Source of the DNA: Rubrobacter sp.
GTDB lineage: Bacteria > Actinomycetota > Rubrobacteria > Rubrobacterales > Rubrobacteraceae
Assembly: GCA_013815485.1 (NCBI GenBank)
Contig: JACDGB010000019.1
Span: 1-12,717, forward strand
DNA length: 12,717 nucleotides
Direction of reading: 5' to 3'
Part shown: positions 1 to 7,773 of the stretch, piece after piece
Layout of the letters: every line of letters starts with the position of its first letter
Position numbering within the stretch: position 1 is the first letter of the stretch
Position numbers and translations under genes: made by a program
Notes under the pieces: model-generated
What the model saw: the letters and a program-made list of their open reading frames with translations, nothing else
What the model was told of the DNA's origin: nothing
Databases searched by the model: none

Positions 1-2
1 GC

Positions 3-794
3 TACATCCCGTTTGGCGTTCCCAGGTTCGAGGACCTGGGGCTGCCGGATGTCATTGGGACGCTGGCGCGCGAGGAGCGCGGCATCATCCTCGTCACGGG
101 AACGACGGGGAGCGGCAAGTCCACGACGCTCGCCTCGATGCTGAATCTGGTCAACCACTCCGCAGCGAAGCACATCGTTACCATCGAGGACCCCATAGAG
201 TTCCTCCACCGCAACGACAAGAGCATCATCAACCAGCGCGAGGTCGGCGCGGACACAGCCTCATACACGCGGGCGCTCAGGCGCGTCTTGCGCCAGGACC
301 CGGACATAATCCTCATCGGTGAGATCCGCGACTCAGAAAGCGCGCAGATCGCGTTGTCAGCGGCGGAGACCGGGCATCTCGTGCTCAGCACGTTGCACAC
401 GCTGGACGCGACCGAGACGATCAACCGCATGATCGACCTGTTCCCGCCGCACGAGCGCATGCAGGTGCGGGCGATGCTCGCCGGTACCTTGAAGGGCATC
501 GTAAGCCAGCGTCTGATGCGGACCAGGGACCAGCAGGGGCGGGTAGCGGCGTGCGAGATCATGGTCGCCACCGGGCGCATCCGGGACTTCATCACGGACC
601 CCGAACAGACCGGCCAGATACAGACCGCCATCTCCGAGGGCGAATATTATGGGATGCAGACCTTCGACTAGGCGCTCTTGAAGCTGGTCGAGGACGACCG
701 GGTGACCTACGAGGAGGCACTCCAGATCGCCAGCCGGCCCCAAGACTTCCGCCACACGGTTCGGTCTTTGGGCCTCGACGCGAGCAGCGGATAA
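3..794 (+). pseudogene. pilT: pilT twitching-motility ATPase, 5'-truncated by window edge, interrupted by in-frame TAG
   Basis: PilT is the cytoplasmic hexameric ATPase that powers type IV pilus retraction. The frame is open from base 3 and shows the Walker A loop GTTGSGKST (bases 99-125), the Asp-box region with EDPIEF, Walker B DIILIGEIRD (303-332) and the His-box segment TGHLVLSTLHT. This order is typical of PilT/PilU secretion ATPases. The frame meets TAG at 669-671 after MQTFD. The same frame then continues with ALLKLVEDDRVTYEEAL and runs to TAA at 792-794. PilT proteins usually read TFDQALLKL here, so a single C-to-T change of CAG to TAG explains the stop. About 40 C-terminal residues would be lost. 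It could be a true nonsense mutation, a sequencing error, or suppressed by readthrough. The family call is very secure; non-functionality is less so, because the whole ATPase core precedes the stop. Confidence 0.85.
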
Positions 795-1039
795 AAATAT
801 CGAATCAGCGTCGCGGCCCGAGCAAGGTCGAAATGCTCGGCTCTTGACGCTACCCTAAAGCTGGACGCCATCGGCAAGCCGTCTGGCCCGCGCCCACAAG
901 TTCCTGAGCTTCCTCCGGATCGTCCGTCATCGTGACGCTTGCCCCGCCACATGCGCTCACTTTGCTCGTGGAACGTCGCGTGAAGATTCTGGAGGCCAGC
1001 GTTCTCCGGCGTTTCTGGAACGGTTCGGCGAAGGCGCGC

Positions 1040-1438
1040 TCAGGCGAGAGTGAGTTCGGGGATCACCCCAGCCATCTTCTCGAAGTCCCGGTCGTCGTGG
1101 AGCAAGACAAGGTCGTGCTCGATGGCGACGCGGGCGATGAGGCAGTCCACGGCAGAGCGGATCGTCACCCCAGCGCGGCGGCAGCGGAAGTAGATGAGCG
1201 CGGCTTCTTTGTAACTCTCGATGGGGCCTTGCGGATGGTAGAAGGTCTGGGAGCCCAGGTATTCCGTGAGGTAGTCGAACTTCGCTTGGGAGGCCGCTCC
1301 TTGCAACACCTCCTGAAATATCACGCCCGTGATCCCAAACAGTTGTCCGCTCTCGGATATCTCCATGAAGCGTCGGGTGGCATCGTTTTCTCTATCGCGC
1401 ATGTAGCTGATCCACACCGACGTATCTACGAGGTACAG
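1040..1438 (-). CDS. vapC: VapC-type PIN-domain ribonuclease toxin
   Basis: This is the toxin of a type II toxin-antitoxin pair. VapC proteins are Mg2+-dependent RNases that cut specific RNAs, often tRNA or rRNA, and are held inactive by VapB. Read from CTG at 1438 the protein has 132 residues, normal for VapC. It carries the four PIN acidic positions: D5 in LVDTS, E43 in FQEVLQG, D98 in SAVDCLIA and D116 in the HDDRDF motif. The first ATG/GTG/TTG in frame is GTG at 1417, which would delete LVDTS and the first catalytic Asp. I therefore infer initiation at the rare CTG codon, preceded by GGAAGGGAAG about 5 bases upstream. The antitoxin stop TAA (1443-1441) lies 2 bases before this CTG, so translation is probably coupled. 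The family is secure; the start is an inference. Confidence 0.9.
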   Translation of the reverse strand: MYLVDTSVWISYMRDRENDATRRFMEISESGQLFGITGVIFQEVLQGAASQAKFDYLTEYLGSQTFYHPQGPIESYKEAALIYFRCRRAGVTIRSAVDCLIARVAIEHDLVLLHDDRDFEKMAGVIPELTLA

Positions 1439-1440
1439 CT

Positions 1441-1641
1441 TTACTTCCCTTCCCGCAACGCCTTGTAATCATAGTCTGAGCGGATCAAACCCTTCCCCCG
1501 CAAATCCCGGATATCCTTGCGCTTGTGGTTCGCCACGAACTCCCGCAAGGCTAGATCCACCAACTCCCGCTTCGTCTTAGCGTCCGAGTGCCGGAACGCC
1601 TCCTCCACCAACGCATCATCCAATACTATATTCGTTCGCAT
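1441..1641 (-). CDS. vapB: VapB-type antitoxin
   Basis: This 66-residue protein begins MRTNIVLDDALVEEAF and continues through AKTKRELVDLALREFV to a basic and then acidic tail, DYDYKALREGK. That is the pattern of the ribbon-helix-helix VapB antitoxins (MRTxIVxD family). The N-terminal strand and two helices bind DNA, and the C-terminal tail occupies the toxin active site. It lies directly upstream of vapC, as usual. Two ATGs are possible: 1641 (MRTNIV, the usual family start) and 1647 (MDMRTNIV). AGGAGG (minus strand, 1656-1651) is 9 bases from the first and 3 bases from the second. I prefer 1641. VapBC complexes usually repress their own promoter, and an inverted repeat overlaps the promoter and Shine-Dalgarno site here. 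Confidence 0.9.
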   Translation of the reverse strand: MRTNIVLDDALVEEAFRHSDAKTKRELVDLALREFVANHKRKDIRDLRGKGLIRSDYDYKALREGK

Positions 1642-1645
1642 ATCC

Positions 1646-1665
1646 ATACACCTCCTGATGTGTAT
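1646..1665. promoter_or_regulatory. Probable VapBC operator (inverted repeat)
   Basis: ATACAC (1646-1651), 8 bases, then GTGTAT (1660-1665) form a perfect 6-bp inverted repeat. It covers the end of the -10 box, the predicted transcription start, the AGGAGG Shine-Dalgarno and the upstream ATG of vapB. VapB proteins of the ribbon-helix-helix class bind palindromic sites at their own promoters, so autoregulation through this site is a reasonable inference. Confidence 0.5.
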
Positions 1666-1692
1666 TGTACGAATCACTCGGTCACTACTCAA
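1664..1692 (-). promoter_or_regulatory. vapBC promoter
   Basis: On the minus strand, TTGAGT (1692-1687) and TACAAT (1669-1664) are separated by 17 bases. This is a good sigma-70-type arrangement (4/6 and 5/6 matches). Transcription would start near 1657, just before the AGGAGG of vapB. It is the clearest two-box promoter I found in the window. Confidence 0.6.
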
Positions 1693-1758
1693 GACCGTCG
1701 TTGCCAAACCCAGGCTCAAGGTAACCAGCCGGAGACGATAACGCCAGTTCGTCGCCCA

Positions 1759-3387
1759 TCAGGAAGCGTGTGCTCGGCGATCCTCCACGGTCTCGTCACG
1801 AGGCAAGATCTCGTAGAGCAAGCCATCCTCCCCCACCGGCACGACTTGAAATCCCGCCCTCTGAAAATTTCTGAAACTCGCCTTCTGTTGCTCGAACTCC
1901 CGAGCCAGGATATAGATGCGCCCGCTCCTCGCGGCCTCGCGGGCAGTCTCGACGCCTGTGGGGTCCGGGGTGCCGTAGCGCGACGCGCCCGGCGGGTCAG
2001 GCCACGCAACGTCATCGAAGCGAGTCCAGGAGGTGCAGAACGGGTCCACGAGCCGCAGATCCTGTCGGCGCTCCTCGACGAGGACCATGTACCACAGCGG
2101 GCTCCGGTGATGCAGCACGGTGGAATTCAGCCCGGTGTTTTTCACGACTGCCTCTATCGTGCGGCGGCCTTCGGTATCCTGCCCGCGATCCCATCTCGCA
2201 TACTCATCCGGCACGCTCGCCAGGACGACGGCGAACGCGAGAACGGGGAACACGATGGCCGAGGCTCGCCGAAGCGCGGGACGGTTCGCCGGGAGCCTCT
2301 CCATCCAGGATTGCAAGAACCCAATGCCGATGGAGATGCAGAGGCCGAAGACGGCGTAAGCTGGGATGATGAACACCGCGAAGTCTTCGATGCCGCGTTC
2401 GAGGTAGAAGAGGACGTGCGCCAGGTATCCGATGAAGAGCATCCCGAGGAGCATGGCCGCGGGCTTATCCGCCAGGATCAGGCACAACATTCCAAGCACC
2501 CCGATCAACATCAAGACGATGGCGAATTCTCCGGAGAGTTGCCCGGCGAAGAGTTGCATTGGATCCCCGAAGCCCTCGGAGACGAGCGGGGACACGGCGC
2601 AACGCGCCTTCTCCTCGGGGGTGGCTATCGCATAGCTCCAGCCCGTGACGAGGAGCAGGAACCGCCCGAAAGTCGTGGGATGCGTCTCGTCCAGCGGCGC
2701 TCCCATCGAGGCTCGGATCGGGAGGTAAAGGAAGGGAAGAAGACCGAGCAAGAAAACTCCGACACCCTGCAACAATAGTTTTCCTTCCAACAGCTTCCGG
2801 CGTTCGGCGGCGAGGACGAAGAGGAGACCGGCGGGGATGAGCAGGCCGCTCGTCAGGTGGTGCGTGAGGGAGAGTCCGGCCAGGAACGCGGCGAGGAGGA
2901 GGTAGCGATCCCTCCTCGCGTCCCTCCAGATGAGCAAGGCGAGAACCGCAAGCGCGACAAAGAGTACGTTCAGGGTGTAGACCTCGGCGATAACAGCTTG
3001 GCTCCAGAGAGTCCCCGAGACCGCAAACGCTAGGGAGCCTATCGCCGCCGCCAGGATTCGTCGGCTCAATCGCAATGCGACGGCGAAGAGCACGGCGACG
3101 GCCAGGGCCGCGTAGACGGCGGAGGCCAGGTTGGCCCCGTAGGCTGGCTCCACGCCGGGCAGGCGGGTGAAGAGGTGCGTCAGCATCATGTACGTGGGGT
3201 AGCCGGTGGGGTGTCCGATCCCTAGCACCGCCGCCTCGGCCTGGAGCATCGCGGAGTCGAACGCGATGGGCCGATCGTAGTACAGCACCGAAGGCGCGAG
3301 AGTAAGCGCATAGAGAACGAATGAGAACAAGGCGGCCAGGGATCCAACCGCCCACGCCGCCCATCGCCGGGTTCGCTCCTCGCTCAT
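1759..3387 (-). CDS. DUF2723 family polytopic membrane protein (GT-C glycosyltransferase-like)
   Basis: This is a 542-residue membrane protein. After a first membrane segment (about residues 12-32) comes an external loop with FDSAMLQAEAAVLGIGHPTGYP (residues 43-64). It corresponds to the DUF2723 signature in which DS(G/A)E is followed by LGIaHPpGYP. The acidic D44 is kept, but the usual Glu of DSxE is Met. About nine to ten further hydrophobic segments follow to about residue 400, then a soluble C-terminal part of about 130 residues rich in Arg, Asp and Glu. DUF2723 proteins resemble the GT-C fold of protein O-mannosyl- and oligosaccharyl-transferases. A role transferring sugars from a lipid carrier on the outer membrane face is inferred from this fold; no substrate can be named. 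ATG at 3387 lacks a Shine-Dalgarno and may be nearly leaderless. It is divergent from the next gene, with 46 bases between. Confidence 0.82.
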   Translation of the reverse strand: MSEERTRRWAAWAVGSLAALFSFVLYALTLAPSVLYYDRPIAFDSAMLQAEAAVLGIGHPTGYPTYMMLTHLFTRLPGVEPAYGANLASAVYAALAVAVLFAVALRLSRRILAAAIGSLAFAVSGTLWSQAVIAEVYTLNVLFVALAVLALLIWRDARRDRYLLLAAFLAGLSLTHHLTSGLLIPAGLLFVLAAERRKLLEGKLLLQGVGVFLLGLLPFLYLPIRASMGAPLDETHPTTFGRFLLLVTGWSYAIATPEEKARCAVSPLVSEGFGDPMQLFAGQLSGEFAIVLMLIGVLGMLCLILADKPAAMLLGMLFIGYLAHVLFYLERGIEDFAVFIIPAYAVFGLCISIGIGFLQSWMERLPANRPALRRASAIVFPVLAFAVVLASVPDEYARWDRGQDTEGRRTIEAVVKNTGLNSTVLHHRSPLWYMVLVEERRQDLRLVDPFCTSWTRFDDVAWPDPPGASRYGTPDPTGVETAREAARSGRIYILAREFEQQKASFRNFQRAGFQVVPVGEDGLLYEILPRDETVEDRRAHAS

Positions 3388-3398
3388 AGCGGGGGAGG

Positions 3399-3430
3399 AT
3401 ACTACTTCCCGCTGTCCGCCCCGTTATACT
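3399..3430. promoter_or_regulatory. Divergent promoter region with two -10 boxes
   Basis: Minus strand: TAGTAT (3404-3399) places transcription a few bases before ATG 3387. Plus strand: TATACT (3425-3430) places the start at about 3437, on the GTG start codon itself. Neither has a good -35 box. Both flanking genes lack a Shine-Dalgarno, which fits leaderless or near-leaderless mRNAs. Confidence 0.4.
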
Positions 3431-3433
3431 TCG

Positions 3434-3970
3434 GTGGTGGCGAAGCGTGGCTACAATCGGGACACCATCCGCGGCGGCGCGAGCGACTGGGACGTCTCCC
3501 GGCCATTCTCCAGCTACCTCCGGCTGCTGGCGCAACTTCTGGTACACCCGATCCGCTTCTTCGAACTCCTTCCAAGAGTGCCGGACCTCCGGGCGCCGGG
3601 CCTGTTCCTCGCCTTCTCCGGTCTCCTCTCAGCCCCCGTCTGGTTCGCCTTCGAGGGGATCATTCCAGCCCTCGCCGTCCTCGTGCTGCCGCTGCCACTC
3701 TCGTTCGCGGTAGCCGGTCTGTGTTATCTGGGAATCTTCGGCGGGAGGTTCGGATACTTCGTTTCCTGGAGGACTGTAGCCTATCCGATAGGGTTCTCAC
3801 TTCCGCTCGCGGGCGTGCCGGGGCTTCGGTGGCTGGCGATAGCATACGCGGGGCTGATACTCCTTCCCACCGGGCTGGCGGTGGTGCGGGAGATCGGTCT
3901 GATACGGGCCGCGGCGGGTCCGGTCATCGTGACGGGACTATTGGTTTTCGTCCTCTGGCGGGTCGTGTAG
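3434..3970 (+). CDS. Yip1-domain-like integral membrane protein
   Basis: The protein has about 178 residues. A soluble N-terminus is followed by LLVHPIRFFELLP, the typical lead-in of bacterial YIP1-domain proteins (P-x-x-F-F). Four or five hydrophobic segments fill the rest, and it ends VLWRVV. The family is only broadly defined and no biochemical role can be given. GTG codons lie at 3434 and 3437, with no Shine-Dalgarno upstream. TATACT at 3425-3430 would start the transcript at about 3437, so GTG 3437 on a leaderless mRNA is likely. The last 33 bases overlap the convergent acetyltransferase gene. The membrane-protein call is firm; the Yip1 assignment is moderate. Confidence 0.7.
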   Translation: MVAKRGYNRDTIRGGASDWDVSRPFSSYLRLLAQLLVHPIRFFELLPRVPDLRAPGLFLAFSGLLSAPVWFAFEGIIPALAVLVLPLPLSFAVAGLCYLGIFGGRFGYFVSWRTVAYPIGFSLPLAGVPGLRWLAIAYAGLILLPTGLAVVREIGLIRAAAGPVIVTGLLVFVLWRVV

Positions 3971-4426
3971 GTCGCCCACGAACTCCATCGCCACTAGGTC
4001 CGCCTCCACGAAACCCAAAGAGCGGTAGAACTCGCGGGCGGTCTCGTTCTGGCGGGTTGCGACCAGTTCGATGAGGGTAGCTCCGGCTCTCGCGGCACGT
4101 TCTACGACCTCGTCGATCAGCATCCTCCCGACACCCTGACGGCGGGCCTTCTCCCCCACTACCAGCATCGGGATCTCGGCGACGGTATCGCCGTGCGCGA
4201 GATCCGGTTTGATCCAGTAGCTCACCGCGCCAACGATCCCGCCTTCCCCATCCTCCACCACGATCACCCCAGCTCGCGGCTCCTCGATCAACTCGTCCAG
4301 ACGGCCTCCCACGGCCCCAGGCTCCGGCTGGCGGTCTTCCACGGCGTCCGCCAACTCGCGGGCAAGCGCGTGAATATCTTCCGCGTCACCGGCGGTCGCC
4401 TCGCGCACTCCATATTCGGGGATCAC
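3938..4426 (-). CDS. GNAT family N-acetyltransferase
   Basis: This 162-residue protein moves an acetyl group from acetyl-CoA to an amine or amino terminus of unknown identity. It shows the GNAT core: strand VIVVEDGEGGIVGAVSYW (residues 54-71), IPMLVVGEKARRQGVGRMLI with the acetyl-CoA pyrophosphate-binding motif RRQGVG (95-100), and motif B with N127, A130, F133-Y134 and LGF. The start is GTG at 4426, with AAGGAGG (minus strand, plus positions 4430-4436) only 3 bases away. It converges on the Yip1-like gene with a 33-bp coding overlap and is divergent from deoB. The family is certain and the substrate unknown. The single-domain layout and short acidic tail (DPPEDENQ) give no specificity clue. 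Confidence 0.9.
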   Translation of the reverse strand: MIPEYGVREATAGDAEDIHALARELADAVEDRQPEPGAVGGRLDELIEEPRAGVIVVEDGEGGIVGAVSYWIKPDLAHGDTVAEIPMLVVGEKARRQGVGRMLIDEVVERAARAGATLIELVATRQNETAREFYRSLGFVEADLVAMEFVGDLHDPPEDENQ

Positions 4427-4504
4427 GTTCCTCCTTGCTTCTCATCCGCCCTTGTTTACCCTACGGTCGCGAGCATCGAACGGATGCCGACGCTAAGATG
4501 GCCG

Positions 4505-4527
4505 TAGAATGCAAAATCTCCGGGAGG
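4505..4527 (+). promoter_or_regulatory. deoB leader: possible -10 box and Shine-Dalgarno
   Basis: TAGAAT (4505-4510) is a 5/6 match to a -10 box and would give a leader of about 16 bases containing GGGAGG (4522-4527) before GTG 4533. I see no convincing -35 box and no repressor palindrome here, so this is tentative. It would be the promoter of the whole deoB-to-bchB-like operon. Confidence 0.3.
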
Positions 4528-4532
4528 AACCC

Positions 4533-5698
<1,166 letters not shown>

Positions 5699-5702
<4 letters not shown>

Positions 5703-6964
5703 GCGTTATCCTTGACGCGATAGAGACGAAGAAGCTTGGCGGGACGCTTTCGGAGGAGACCATCCGGGAATTCGTCGAAGGATACACGGCTGGCTCGACC
5801 CCGGATTACCAGATGTCCGCGCTCTTGATGGCGATCTTCATCCAGGGCATGGATTATGGAGAGACGCTCGCGCTAACACGGGCGATGGCCGAGTCGGGTG
5901 AACGCCACTCATTCCCAGATTGCGTGGACAAGCATTCTACCGGCGGGGTCGGGGACAAGGTAAGCCTGACATCTCTGCCCATAGTCGCCGCCTGCGGAGC
6001 GCCGGTCGCCAAGCTCTCGGGGCGTGGGCTCGGCGCGACCGGCGGCACTATAGACAAGCTGGAGGCGATCCCCGGTTTCTCAGCCACGCTATCGAGGGAG
6101 CGTTTCGAGCGGCAGGTCGAGGAGATCGGGCTCGCCATAGTCGAGGCGGGGGAACTCGCGCCGGCGGACAAGGCTATCTACGCTCTGCGCGACGCCACGG
6201 GCACGGTGGACTCCCTCCCGCTCATCGGCTCCTCCATCGTCTCCAAGAAGGCCGCGACCGGCGCGGGGCGCCTGCTATACGACGTGAAGCGCGGCTCTGG
6301 AGCGTTCATGAAGACGACTGAGGAAGCTCGCGATCTGGCAGATTTGCTTGTCCGTCTCAGCGAGAACCTGGGCATCAGGTCCTCGGCCTTGATCTCGGAG
6401 ATGGACAACCCGCTCGGGAGCGCCATCGGCAACGCCCTGGAAATCCGTGAGAGCGTGAGGCTGCTAAAGGGCGAAGAAGTGCCCGCTGACCTCGCCGAAA
6501 TGGTTCGCCGCGTCGCGGTTCGGCTCCTCGAACTCGCCGGCGTGGAAGGCCCGGAAACGGCGGTAGAAAAGGCGATTCGTTCCGGCGCGGCCTTCGAGAA
6601 GCTCGGGGATTTCGTCTGGGCTCAGGGCGGCGACCCGAACGCGCTCGAAAATCTGCCGGTGTCGGATCCAGCGCGGGAGGTTCTGGCTACTCGTGGTGGC
6701 TACATCGCCATCGTCCACGCCACGGGCATCGGACGCGCCGCCCTCGCGCTGGGGGCCGGAAGGGTGAAGAAGAGCGACCGCATAGACCACGGCGCCGGAG
6801 TAGAGATACTGGCGAAGACCGGCGACCGGGTAGAAGAGGGAGACCCTATCGCCCGTCTTCACGGCGAACGCGCCGCGGAGCGCGCAGCGAAGCTGGTGAT
6901 GGACGCATTCGAACTCTCCGGCGAGCCGGTCGAGCCTCCCCCTGCTATCCTTGACAGCCTGTGA
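5699..6964 (+). CDS. deoA: Thymidine/pyrimidine-nucleoside phosphorylase
   Basis: This enzyme cleaves thymidine, deoxyuridine and possibly uridine with phosphate, giving a free base and (deoxy)ribose-1-phosphate. At 421 residues it is slightly shorter than most family members. It shows the helical N-terminal domain (GYTAGSTPDYQMSALLMAIF, 28-47), the phosphate-binding signature KHSTGGVGDK (78-87), SGRGLGATGGTIDKLEAIPG (107-126), and the substrate residues R164, S179 and K183 in RDATGTVDSLPLIGSSIVSKK. The C-terminal domain is complete. Most relatives have His in GLGHTGGT; here it is Ala113. That His is near the phosphate loop but is not, as far as I know, a catalytic residue. The GTG start at 5699 overlaps the deoB stop by 4 bp, so the two are translationally coupled. 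I cannot tell DeoA from Pdp by eye. Confidence 0.94.
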
Positions 6965-6998
6965 ATTGGAGCATTTCAACGACCGAAGGGAGATGCAT

Positions 6999-7712
6999 TT
7001 GAGCCCAGTGCATGTGCGGGCGGAGCCGGGAGATTTCGCCGAGAGCGTGCTGTTGCCGGGGGACCCACGCCGGGCCCGGTACATAGCGGAGAATTTCTTC
7101 GAGGACGCGAGGCTGGTAACCGAGGAACGCGGGATGCTCGGCTATACCGGCGCTTACAAGGGGAAGCCCGTATCGGTGCAGACTACCGGGATGGGATGTC
7201 CGAGCGCGGCTATCGTGACCAATGAATTGATACAGCTTGGGGCTAGGAATCTGCTTCGGGTCGGCACCTGTGGCGGCTACCATCGGGACATGGAACTTGG
7301 GGACCTGGTGGTCGCTACAGCCGCCGTCCCGCAAGATGGGACGGTCTCCTCGATCACGCGGGGCATGCCCTATGCTCCGGCGGCCCACTTCGATGTGGTC
7401 CACGCCGCTCATCACGCCGCCGAGAGCGCGGGACAGCGGACTTTCATGGGTCCCATCGTCAGTTCCGACCTGTTCTACGACCCGGAAGAAGACCCGGCGG
7501 ATCTGTGGAATTCTCTCGGGGTGCTGGCGGTCGAGATGGAGGCGGCGGCCATCTTCACTATAGCTGCGATGGAGGGCGTTCGGGCGGGATGCCTGCTGAC
7601 CGTCTCGGACACCATCGGCCAGGAGGTCGTGCGCATCGGGGATGACGAGCTGCGAAAAGCCGTGGACGGCATGATGACGCTGGCACTCGACACCCTCGAC
7701 GCCTTAAACTAG
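6999..7712 (+). CDS. deoD: Purine-nucleoside phosphorylase, DeoD type
   Basis: This enzyme cleaves purine (deoxy)nucleosides with phosphate to base and sugar-1-phosphate. It is a 237-residue type I (hexameric) nucleoside phosphorylase. Positions match E. coli DeoD residues closely: H5 (donated to the neighbouring subunit), G21, R25, R44, R87, T90, VEMEAA with E179-M180-E181, and the general acid D204 in TVSD. The N-terminus MSPVHVRAEPGDFAESVLLPGDP closely resembles the Thermus enzyme, which supports TTG at 6999. GGGAG (6988-6992) lies 6 bases before it. ATG 6993 directly abuts the Shine-Dalgarno and TTG 6951 lies inside deoA, so both are less likely. The gene lies 34 bases after deoA. Uridine phosphorylase is the alternative, but D204 and SSDLFY favour a purine enzyme. 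Confidence 0.88.
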   Translation: MSPVHVRAEPGDFAESVLLPGDPRRARYIAENFFEDARLVTEERGMLGYTGAYKGKPVSVQTTGMGCPSAAIVTNELIQLGARNLLRVGTCGGYHRDMELGDLVVATAAVPQDGTVSSITRGMPYAPAAHFDVVHAAHHAAESAGQRTFMGPIVSSDLFYDPEEDPADLWNSLGVLAVEMEAAAIFTIAAMEGVRAGCLLTVSDTIGQEVVRIGDDELRKAVDGMMTLALDTLDALN

Positions 7713-7773
7713 TAAGCTCCCGAAAGAATGGCGCGTGGGGGACGCGCTTGGAGTCGGAGTCTCGGGAGGGCTG

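Noticed and set aside
21..40. Perfect 7-bp hairpin CCCAGGT/ACCTGGG
   Set aside because: It lies inside the pilT coding region in GC-rich DNA and is most likely a coding coincidence.
795..1039. Interval between pilT and vapC, checked for genes, tRNA and terminators
   Set aside because: No supported frame, cloverleaf or hairpin with T-tract was found. TTGACG at 844-849 has no -10 partner.
932..1468. Long plus-strand frame opposite vapC
   Set aside because: It is the antisense shadow of the PIN-domain gene and has no recognisable motifs or Shine-Dalgarno.
1588..2778. 396-codon plus-strand frame opposite the DUF2723 gene
   Set aside because: The product is rich in His, Arg, Glu and Pro and typical of antisense high-GC frames. 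The minus strand has a clear membrane protein.
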